From Bidens hawaiensis (Eukaryota > Streptophyta > Magnoliopsida > Asterales > Asteraceae): DNA of 64,000 nucleotides. Shown in pieces: positions 45,758-55,733 of this stretch. Positions within the stretch are counted from its first letter, which is position 1, and every line of letters starts with the position of its first letter. Both the position numbers and the translations under genes were made by a program. Below the pieces are notes generated by a model. It made no database searches, was not told the origin of the DNA, and saw only the letters and a program-made list of their open reading frames with translations. The stretch covers positions 372,001 through 436,000 of the forward strand of contig JAIQDT010001736.1 in assembly GCA_021521415.1 (NCBI GenBank), given 5' to 3'.

Positions 45758-45898
45758 ATATAGGTAAAATGATTAGTTCAAAAAGGCAGCACATGCCTCA
45801 GTCTTGGGCACCTCTTTAATTTCACTTGAAGAGTTAATTTTGAGTGAATCCAAATGCGGTTTAGCTGCTTGTGAAAAATTCACATGCCTTTTCAACTT

Positions 45899-47355
45899 TT
45901 ATCTCAGGTATGCAGCTTGAACTATATTTGTATTCATATTTTTACAAATTGGTTCTGTAGAAACAAATTTGGGTTTTAAATTAACATTGACTTCATCAAC
46001 ATGAATCACCTTGTGTGGATTCACATTAGAAAACATGATGTGAGTCTCATCATCACAAGACATAGGTCTTTTTATAATTTCTTTAATCAAAGGAACTGGT
46101 TTAGATTGTTCTCTGATAAAAGGATGAATATTCTCTGATTTCTTCATTCCACAGTTTCTTACAACGTGACCACATTTACAACATAAGAAGTATGCTCTCA
46201 TATCAACAAACGTACGGTATAGTTTGTCAGAAACTAGTTTAACAGAAGGTTGATGAGAAACACCAGGAACATGTACATTGTTCAAGTCATTAAACGTAAC
46301 ATATTTCTTTTTCATATAGAAATCAAGGTTTGAACATATAGAGAAACTCTGTAACATGTCAGTTCCAGTTGAGTTAACAAATTGAACTTTCTTAGCAGAT
46401 TTTAATAATTGTTTTGCTTTAACCAACGAATCTGTTGTGTTTGGTACTTTGTATTTAACAAATGCATGTTCAAGATATTGTATCTTTGAAGTTTCAATGT
46501 TAAAGACACACTCGATCAACTCTGGCTTGATTAAACTAAGTAGAATGTCTTTTTTAGTGAACACATTGCTAAGACCTTCTACTTAAACACATGACCAGTG
46601 TTTTCTTTAGAAGGAGCTGGATTGATGAAACACATCAAATCTTCATCAGAAATTTTTGGTTTTATTGATTTCTTAGCCTTAACCTTAGAAGGTTTTGTCG
46701 AATTCACTTTAGATGTACTTGGACCATACACAGCCTCCTCAAATTCTTGAGGTTCACACAGAAGATGATTCGAACGTGGAATGTTCTGGTTTTTGTGTAC
46801 AGTTTCAAGTTCAACTACATCCTCAATGATTAAATTCTTAACAAATACTTTGTTACATTGAATATGAGGTTTTTGAGTCGAAGATTGAGCAGTGACTTTG
46901 TCCTTTTTACCATGTTTAGGTTTCTCCTCATGAATGACTGAATCAGTAACAATTTCTTCCCTTCCCACAAACGAATTTTGGGAATAGTCATCATGAAACG
47001 GTGGAGGAACTTCAATAAAGCCTAAACCTTTTTTAGAACCTTTTTGTTTGCCAGATACTTCAATGATTTTATTCAACAAAAATGATGAATTTCTAAACTT
47101 GTCTAATTTACATTTCAACTCTAGAACCTCATTTTCAAGCTTAGTTATCTTAGTTCTTTGTTTGATAATTTCTTGAAATTGTTTTTCATTAATAGTCATT
47201 TTCACTGAAATTTTTGCTTTCAAATCAAGATTACTTATACACAATCCCCCAATCTTTTCCCTAGATCTCATTTTTGACTCTAATGATTGTCTATATGTAT
47301 CCTTCATTAAAGCAAGTTCTTTCATTAGTAAATTATTATGAGCAAGTTCTTTCAT
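45899..47355 (-). pseudogene. gag-protease linker of element E, coiled-coil region
   Basis: Two long frames (258 and 221 codons) fill the interval between the gag zinc knuckle and the protease. The first has a heptad-like helix (ITKLENEVLELKCKLDKFRN) and a conserved GLGFIEVPPPFHDDY segment. The second contains a second, shortened zinc-knuckle-like motif CCKCGHVVRNC, lacking three residues of the usual CX2CX4HX4C spacing. The segment is absent from D. It probably helps gag assembly or is a spacer; function is inference. Confidence 0.65.
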
Positions 47356-48888
47356 TAGTAAATCATTATGAGAAAAAGAACCTCATCGATTTTTGCCATG
47401 CAAGCAAAAGTAGTCGGTTTCTTGTTGCAAGTAATATCTGAATCTGGTTCAGTTTCAACTTCTCTTTCAGAAGTCAATCCCACTCCACTAGCATCTTGAA
47501 AATTCTCCACTTGATCAAACATTGCAAGATTAGATTGATTATTATTTTCCAATAATCTTTGATTCCAATCAATCCCCTCATCAATGAGTAAAGCTTGTGA
47601 TCCCGCAGCCTTTAAAGAATCTCCCCCATAAGGTTTATCTTTCACCTCAGTTAAAGTCTGCCCTGAACTTCTGTCTTGAGAACGAGGTCCGTTGTATTCT
47701 TTCTTCAGCTTATCACATTCCTTAACAAAATGTCCAAACTCTTGGCAGTTATAACATTTGACCTTCAATTTATCAAAGCCAACCCGTTTGTTCAATGATG
47801 GTAAATCTTTACCAGTTTGTTGCATAAACTTCTTCACTTTTTATACAATCATAGCCATGTTTCATTTGAGGTACATAACTCTAGATCGTCATGATCAATA
47901 TGATCATAATCTTTATCATTCAACTCACTTATAGCAATCTTACTACCCACCAAGTTTTCATAAGATATCATGAAGACACAAAGGAAAGCAAAATTTTCTT
48001 CAGCCTCCTTCATGTATACATTTGGTGGTGCGGTGAAAACATTAGCAGTTGATCCACTAGAATTATCAATAGAACCGGATGCTATGAGACACACATTTGG
48101 ATCATTGTAGGAAGATGATCCTTCTTATGAAGTTTGAGTAAGAAATGCATTAATTGGAGCAACATAACTACTCAAAGGTAAACAACCTCCATATAAAGTT
48201 GGATCTTGTGTTTTCTTTGATGATTTTTGGAATTTCATATCATACTCTCGATCTTAAATTTTCAACATGAATTCCATTGCAGTAAGATCTTCATTCTTTA
48301 AGATATAAATTTCTTTAATTACCATGAGAAATGTCGAGTAAGAACTTGGAAGAGCATTTTTCACAGTATCAATTTTATCAATCGCACTAGGTTCCATCTT
48401 TAACTTATTCATCTCAGCTATAAGATGATTGAATCTTGTAAGCATCTCTTCCACAGTCTCTTCTTTCAATAAGTTAAAATTTCAAAACTAAAACTTTAGC
48501 ATCACCTTTTTACTTTCCTAAGTATTTCCCATACTTCTCATTTTAATGTGCTGAAACAAAGATGCATAGATTTTAATACTTCCCACTAAATGGAAAATAT
48601 TGTCGGGTAATGCCATTGTTAACGTGGAATATGCCTTTTATTTCAATCTCGAAAGCTTTCTTTTCTTCTTGAGAATATTGAGAAAAAGCCTTTGGAGTAA
48701 AACCAGTTGTTACATTACCAACCATAGGTGCCGTATAAACATCGTCAAGACATCTTGAGCAGTCTGGATGTACAGACCCTAAATTTCATTAAACGAAAAC
48801 ATTTTGAAAGTGATCCAATCTCAACATCGATATGTAACAGTTGTTGCATCAACAAGTTTTGAGATGCCAGTGCATAGAAACTAGCCAT
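47355..48888 (-). pseudogene. gag of copia element E
   Basis: ATG at 48888 begins MASFYALASQNLLMQQ, as in D and F. A deletion then removes the SDFAKWEPRFRAH segment (around 48787-48800). Downstream pieces include KEETVEEMLTRFNHLIAEMN (48469-48254) and the CCHC knuckle CYNCQEFGHFVKEC (near 47700-47765), which packages element RNA. At least four frame changes. Confidence 0.78.
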
Positions 48889-48959
48889 CTCAAAGGTAGA
48901 TTAAAATAAAAGTTTAGGTTTAATAATTTCAAAACTCGATATTTAAAGGTTTAAAATGA

Positions 48960-49340
48960 ATATTTGTAACAAATGGATAGGATGAATGGATGAATATGGT
49001 AACGAATGATGAACAGTGGCAAAAGGATTATGTTAACGAATATGAGTATGAATCACGTAACGAATGAAATGACGAATGGTGCTCAGTCTTCACGAATGAT
49101 GATAACGAATAGCTATTACGAATGAAGGGTCAGAGATGACGAATCAAAACCCAAATAACTTAATGAATAAATGACGAATTTGGTAGCGGATGATAAGGAT
49201 GTTTTAGTAACGAATGAACTAAGTTTGCATGGGTATATGTAACGAATAGGTGAAAGAATGATAAATGACGAATGAGTATTTATCACAAATGAGTAATGAA
49301 AAATCAGCTACAGTAACGAATACAGTTGTTATTCAGTTGT
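48960..49340. repeat. TAACGAATG array in the E gag leader
   Basis: Diverged TAACGAATG, GACGAATG and AGCGGATG words between the gag ATG and the central LTR. They are mostly in one orientation, unlike the paired words in the LTR. Confidence 0.75.
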
Positions 49341-49363
49341 AGCAACCTTTGTTGGAGCCCGAT

Positions 49364-49883
49364 TGAATCGTATCAATCCAGTAACAATAACAATAACAGA
49401 TCTCAGATCTGTGTATAATCGATTAATACGTTTATATGGATCTAGCTCATAATTACTATAGATTTAATGTTGTATATGTATATGTATTATCAGTATCTGT
49501 ATATAGGTAGTTCGTATAACATTAAGATGAAGATCGAGAGAGGAATCGGACAAGGTTTCGTTAATTAAGCTCTCAAAACTTAAATTATGCGTGAACATTG
49601 TTCACTATATATAGAAGACGAACCTAGTTCGTTAACATTCCCTAACGAACTAGAGTTCGCTTCATTACATACACTTAAATAACGAAACACCCCTTGATTC
49701 GTTAACATCCCCTAACGAATCAGGAGGGAATAAACTTAAGTCTTAGTTCGCTAACATCCCCTAGCGAACTAGACCTTATACATAACAAACTAGATAATAA
49801 TTAAACTAATTATTACATTAAATGATAAACAAAAACGTTAACGATAATTACAAAGACTCAAGACGCCAAACCGTGCACTAACA
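49364..49883 (-). mobile_element. Central LTR shared by elements D and E
   Basis: On the minus strand it starts TGTTAGTGCACGG directly after the D polypurine tract (ACGAGGGGGTGTC, 49884-49896). It contains a three-hairpin array, a TATA box CTATATATAG (about 49602-49611) and ends GATACGATTCA. It serves as 3' LTR of D and 5' LTR of E. A recognisable PBS no longer follows it on the E side. About 520 bp. Confidence 0.75.
49624..49771. repeat. Three covarying hairpins with constant 8-nt loop
   Basis: Hairpin 1: CTAGTTCGTTA (49624-49634), loop ACATTCCC, perfect complement arm 49643-49653. Hairpin 2: TGATTCGTTA (49695-49704), loop ACATCCCC, arm 49713-49722. Hairpin 3: TAGTTCGCTA (49744-49753), loop ACATCCCC, arm 49762-49771. 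Stem bases change between hairpins but both arms change together. The array lies just upstream of the LTR TATA box on the minus strand. Confidence 0.92.
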
Positions 49884-49917
49884 GACACCCCCTCGTCTTG
49901 AGCTCTTTGTCTTTAAA

Positions 49918-52900
49918 TTACTTGAAGCGCTTGGACTGCCAGTCTCTGCAACTCTGAATTCCATGCTCATGACACACACGAACAACTTGTTGGAATTGCA
50001 TAGCCAGGTCGTAGTCTTCGTGGCGCCCGAACAGAATCTGTTTCCTGTGGAGCACATCATTGTCTGTCTCTGATAAATTAACCAACCACATCGGGTCGAT
50101 TATCTTGATGAGCTCAGTCTTTATTCCTTTACCAAGAACAATGACGGCCTCGCCAGTACGATTGTCATAGTACCAGCGGTTGAATGAGAGATGAATATCT
50201 TGAGGCATCGTCTTAACAGGAACCTTTTTCATCGTCTTTGGCGGCTTCACCCTCAGGACAAGTTTTCTCCAGCCCGTCCTCGAATCAATCTCGTCAACAC
50301 GTTTACGTGTACGGACTTGAGGCTTGAAGAACTTGAAGCCATGATTGACCTCGAACAGTAAGTGTTGGTGAAACGACTCAGCTGTTCGGTAACCCCCACG
50401 ATTGATAAATGGACGTCTCGCGAGGGTATGAACATCCTAACGCGGTAAAGTAAGAGCATCAATTATCATCTCGTAATACTTAATCCCCTTCTCCCATTTG
50501 ATTATACATACTTTAAGCTCAGAATCATAGAGCCATCAAACAATATCACCATGTACCTTGGAAACAGTCTTGAAGGAGGTCATTTGGTTTTCTTTAACCC
50601 ATGCAGCAGCAGTGTCTTTACGTTCTTCATCAACATATCGATACGCACTGATGATTTTACCCACTTTCTGACGTTTGAACCATCTTGCAATATCATCATC
50701 AGTTATGACTTCAAGTGACTGAACTGTCCCTTACACTTCAACACCTTTTCCAATTGATCTTCTGTCGCTTTAACTGTCTGTTCATCAAATACCGGAGCAC
50801 CTTGATCAACATTAATGTGTTGAAACAAGTCCGGATACTCCTCAGCCGTTACATCTTCCATCTCAACATCCTCATCTTCATAAATAAATTCCGTATTCAT
50901 CTGAATTGACGGATCATCTGATATACCTTCCTCATTCACCACCTCGACATCGGGCTCAGTCCTAACACGGTTAATTGTTCGTCATTCAAGCCAAGCAGTA
51001 TAGAAATCTGCTCTCGTGTCAGAGACCTCTCCACAAACTCACCAACCTCTATCTCATCCCTGTTCACCACACTTTTAACCACCCCAGAACCATCCATAAA
51101 TATCACAGTATTAGCCGCAATCATCTTAATTAGCTTGGCGGCAGTTGGATCTTGATACATAATGATCTGTTTACACGAGTCTTCACCGCCACTTGTACCA
51201 GCACCGGAAGATGAACCATGCGATTGTTTAGGCTCACCTCCTGCACCAGACTCATCAGGGTCATTATCATCATCTTTGATTTTCTTCAGGGCATCTTCTT
51301 TGCATGTCAGTTGAAGGATTAACTCCTCTTATTCCTTTAATTTCACCCCCTGAGACTCAACAATCGTACGTACCGACTTAGTCTCTTTCTAACAAAATGA
51401 GATATAACTCATCATCCGTCGTTGATTCTCCATAAGTCTTTCTTGGTTCTGACGATCAGCTGCCATTTGATTTTCATAAAGGTGGAGCTTATTCAACAGC
51501 ATCTCAGTCTGACGGTTTGATGGCAAGTTTAATAGTGATGGATGAACAGGTTGGATTGGTCCCTGAGGCCGCGTGATTCTAATAAACGAGACATCACTTG
51601 GAGGTGGTGGAGTAGGAGGACGAGGAGGAGGAGGCCTCATCGAGGGTGTTGAAGGGACAGTAGATAATGTAGAAGAAGGCCTTGGTATCTCAGATTACTC
51701 CATTTGAGGGATTAAACCAAGCCTTTCATGGGACACCAACGTCGTCGTCAATGTAAGCATCGGAGTGCTAGTAGTAGGCGGCACTGCCGAGCGTTGAGGC
51801 GTTGATTGGCATGGTGGTGGTACACCTATAATTACCCCAGCCCCCGCTGAAACGCGTCTTTTCTTCGATGGCTCCCCAGTTTCCACCGCTTTCCCTTTTC
51901 GTTTCCTTTCTTGTTGAGCTGCAATGGTGGCAGCTAAAGCAGCATTGACTGCCTCTTGTTGCTCTTGAAAAGCAGCATCACCAGCTCCACCATCACCATC
52001 ATTACCATCATTATTCCCATCATCATTCCCATCATCATCGTTCCCACCTTCTCCCCCTTCACGCTCAGAATCCGAGTCATCGTGGATCCAGTGTTCATTA
52101 GGAGGACAGACATAATTAGGATTGATTATATGACCAATCATCCGTTTATCTCTTGGCTTCTCCTTTCTATAAGTTAACATTCGATGCACAGTTTCAGCTG
52201 TCATGTGTTCTAAATGAAGTACGTCGTTCACCAACGTCTAATCAATAACCAAATTCGGAATTAAAGCTTGAATAATCAGCTGTGGAAAGTGAGGATACAT
52301 TAAGAACTTCTTTGACTGAAGTGTTTGCTGAACTTGTTCTATCAAATGGTCGAAGACTAACTCTGAGAAATTAAATGGCTTGTTCAGAATCAAAGCAACA
52401 AAAGCTAACTGCAAGCTAAGTCTACATTCGTCAAACCCACCACGAAGACCACTCAAACAATGAAGTAGACCATGTAGAAGATACTTGTATGGTGGACACA
52501 ACCCGTTCTTCTTTACATAGACTTATTAATGTCGCCACCATAACACAAGCGTGTAAATAAACCCTTGACCAATGGCTTGTTATATTCACTCGGGTTGTTA
52601 TCATTATCATCAAACTGAAGTACACGGCGAATGACCTCAACATCAATTGTAATCGGAGTTTGATTGATTGTGGCATGAATGTGTTTTTCCGCTTCAACAT
52701 ACTCAGCTGTGTTCCAAAATTGCCTGATAATACTAAGATACACTTTAGGTCTAGCAGTTATGGCATAGTGTATCACTGAGCGTCTTAAAAAAGTTAATAT
52801 GTCCCCAAACACATTCAAATCTGCAACATCTTGATTCACGTATGCACAGATATTATGTTTCTTGTCAAATGGTAGTAAAATAACATCATCTTGTTGTTCT

Positions 52901-52998
52901 TGTTGTGGTGGTTGATCTTGTGGAGGTTGTTTTGGTGGTGGTTGCTTGGGTTGCCCTTGATCGGCAATCAGAGGATCTTGATTTACTTGATCAGCCAT
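49918..52998 (-). pseudogene. Accessory protein of element D
   Basis: About 1027 codons from ATG 52998 (MADQ) to a stop near 49918, in at least seven frame pieces. N-terminal Gln/Pro-rich tail; then a conserved domain: FDKKHNICAYVNQD, SVIHYAITARPKVYLSIIRQ, FWNTAEY, HATINQTPITIDVEVIRRVL (52998-52513). Next FNFSELVFDHLIEQVQ and KKFLMYPHFPQLIIQALIP (52501-52238), an acidic Asp/Asn/Gly-rich stretch (52100-51950), a basic KKRR patch and a Pro-rich segment. It ends with a C-terminal domain with FNRWYYDNRTGEAVIVLGKG and DPMWLVNLSE. It is on the same strand as D pol, in the slot where Sirevirus-type elements carry an extra ORF. I see no membrane segment, so an envelope role is not supported. Function unknown. 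Confidence 0.75.
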
Positions 52999-53065
52999 TT
53001 ATACTGTACAAATGTAGACGAATATGAGAAATGTGAAGATGTACTCTACATTTTAGCACCCAGAT

Positions 53066-53080
53066 ATATATAGTTATTTA
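53066..53080 (-). promoter_or_regulatory. Putative TATA box of the D accessory ORF
   Basis: On the minus strand AACTATATATATCTGG lies about 70 bases before ATG 52998, leaving room for a short leader. The TAACGAAT/TTCGTTA array (53200-53460) is just upstream. The arrangement matches the LTR promoters and suggests separate transcription of the accessory gene. Confidence 0.45.
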
Positions 53081-53199
53081 TAAATGGTGTATTCAAGGTC
53101 GTAAGATGTGTGAAAGTAAGGTATTTACGCGTTTAGACGGTTGAAATATTTTATTTAATTGAAAGGGTAATTTTAAATTTCATTAAATAATTAAAATTA

Positions 53200-53460
53200 G
53201 ATGTCATTCGTTAAATATCCCACTGATTCGTTACAATACAATAATGAATCGTGCGATTCGATATCACGTAAATAAGCTAACGAAGTAGTCTTAGCGAATT
53301 AGTTTTCAAAATGACGAACTAAGGATCTAGTTCGTTATACTTTTAACGAATCCACATCTGATTCGTGAACTAAGTTATTCGCTGAGCTAGTTCGTGTATA
53401 TCCTTAACGAATTGGACACGAAACAGTTCCAATTCGCTAAGGAGAACGAATGGTCAAATA
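53200..53460. repeat. TAACGAAT / GATTCGTTA array upstream of the D accessory ORF
   Basis: Words GATTCGTTA, TAACGAATC, TAGCGAATT and CTAGTTCGTTA/TAACGAACTA variants in both orientations over 260 bp. The CTAGTTCGT form is the one used in the central LTR. Confidence 0.78.
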
Positions 53461-55733
53461 ATTAGACTTAATCATTGACCTTCAAAGTCAAAGTCAAAAT
53501 TGCGATGAACACAGATAGTCAACAACACAAACCCAGCTACAATTAGCCCATGCTTATCGTCGAATAGACAAAATAATAGATCAATGTTACTCAGAGTCGC
53601 TAAACGAAGCTCACGGTGTTAAGATTGAGACTTAACATCGTATCCTAAACAAGAACAAACAATACATTAAACAGAGTCTAAAACCCTGAAACAATAATTA
53701 TTCAATTGACCCGGCAAACAATAATCAATAATCGATTAAAGTCTACCTAGGGTATCGGAATCGCATTCCGAACACATTCAATCATATATAAGCAAGTTTA
53801 TCATAACAAATCATAAATAAAACGTGTTTATGAACTCGAAAACCCTTAAACCTCAAACATCCATAATTTATCTATGAATACATAATCATTTTTGATGAAT
53901 AAATCAAATTTTAATTTAAAGGCGTTACAGAGAACTGTTTTATCCCGATAACTGAATACTTTATAAACCGTTTCATTTTTACGAAACATAACTTAAAACC
54001 CTTAAATAATATGTAAAATACGAAAGATAAAAATATTTTTGGTATTTGTAACAATTAAAGAATGTGATTTACAAAGGAATATCCGAACATAAAAACATAG
54101 ACAATCTTTTTGTGTTTTTCAATGATTTATTAAAAGCAGTACATATTTTTGTATTTTTGTTGAGTTTGAGCAGAGAATCATATTAACCAAAATGCCCTTC
54201 CATCACAGTTTTATATTTCAGCGATATTACAACTGGCGTTAAGTCGGTCATTGATATTGTTGTCCAATTAAATCTTATAACAAACCTTTGAGCATTTATG
54301 TGATATGATTTATGGTTCAATTAGCGCACAAAATATCAGGAACTATCAGCCCATAATCTCGGTTCAAGCTTAATTTAATTTTTGCCAAATCACCCCAACT
54401 TGACTCAAACCATTATAGTGTTGATCAAAAATTTTGATACCAATTGTGAAATTTTGAGCAATGCATCAAGTTTCCTTTACTGTGAGTGAGTATGCACGTG
54501 TCCATCTGTCAGCTTACATACATTGTATCCCCTGGGGTCCGTTTCTTATTGGTATTGAGACGCACGCAAGGGCGGAACAATTGTATGACTAACAACGGAT
54601 TTTGATCAAGTCAGTAATTTAGATTGTACAAAGTACAGCGGTGATCAAGTTTAATGACTATGGGTTTTCTCTAGAAAGAGAGTGAAATATTCATGCTTAT
54701 GAATACCCAGATGATTAAGCCGCATAAAGACTTACAATGTCCAGAATCCTAACGCTTGTTATTTCCTTTATTATATTTTTGGGTGACCAACAACTATAAG
54801 GCTTGAGTATGACCGGTTAATACATTTCTGCCATCTTCACCGAGACTTTTGCTAGAGACTAACACCTCTTTCAATTTGGCTTTTCTTTAAGTTTATATCA
54901 CTTACTTTAGTCTATCAGCTTGTTTAAGACCTATCAATGCACCAATGGTTAAGCACTCAGTCTTTTAAGCTTATTTCTTTCTGAATTTGGGGTCAAATAA
55001 CCAATGTACTATCATATTCTCTTTTTGCTTCAACAACTCAAAATTTTGAGGAGCACAAAACAAAATGATATAAATTGCCCCAGTTAATTTAATTTCATAA
55101 ATTAATGGCTATCCTATCCATCTATAAGTAGAGAACAGGACCAAAACATGCAAGCATGCTTCACGATCTTAAATAACTGACTAAATTTTCAGCAGAAAAA
55201 TAATGTAGACAGCTTAACGAACGCCCCAAGTACTTTCCATTTGTCAGATAAATGGCTAACCCGAAGATTCCAAGAAATTATCAGGACCAAACATATACAA
55301 GTATATGTTCTTCGAAATAGAAGTAAATGACATAATTTTTAGCGATCATAAGCAAAAATCTTTTTGGTTTTTCTCTTTACAAACATAAAAACACAATCTT
55401 TTTGTCTTTTCGGATTTTTCTTTACAAAATAAGAAAATTCACATTCTTTTTGACTTTTTTAGAATTTATCTGTACAAACAGAAATCATAATCTTTTTGGT
55501 ATTTTCTAATTTTAAAATGTTTTTGGGTTTTCAAATATTAGAATAAAACAAGAAAGAACACAATATTTTTGATTTTTCATAGTTTTCTAATGTTTTTTTT
55601 TTATTTTTTTTTGTTTTTTTTACAAACAAAACAAACAAAAAAAAAACACAATATTTTCGTATTTTCTAGAATTCACCCCCTAAAACCTAAAGACAAAAAT
55701 TATAAACTAGAACAAAACTAAAAATAAAGATAA
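53461..55733 (-). mobile_element. Spacer between pol and accessory ORF in element D
   Basis: Non-coding. The part 54130-55730 is conserved with element E. It includes a PBS-like word (CACAATTGGTATCA on the minus strand, 54435-54448) and several T-rich runs with ATATTTTTGT-type words (55370-55670). The part 53460-54130 is unassigned. Confidence 0.55.

Noticed and set aside
49918..52998. Accessory ORF as a retroviral-type envelope gene
   Set aside because: Position fits the env-like ORF of some copia elements, but no signal peptide, hydrophobic anchor or glycosylation-rich ectodomain is visible.
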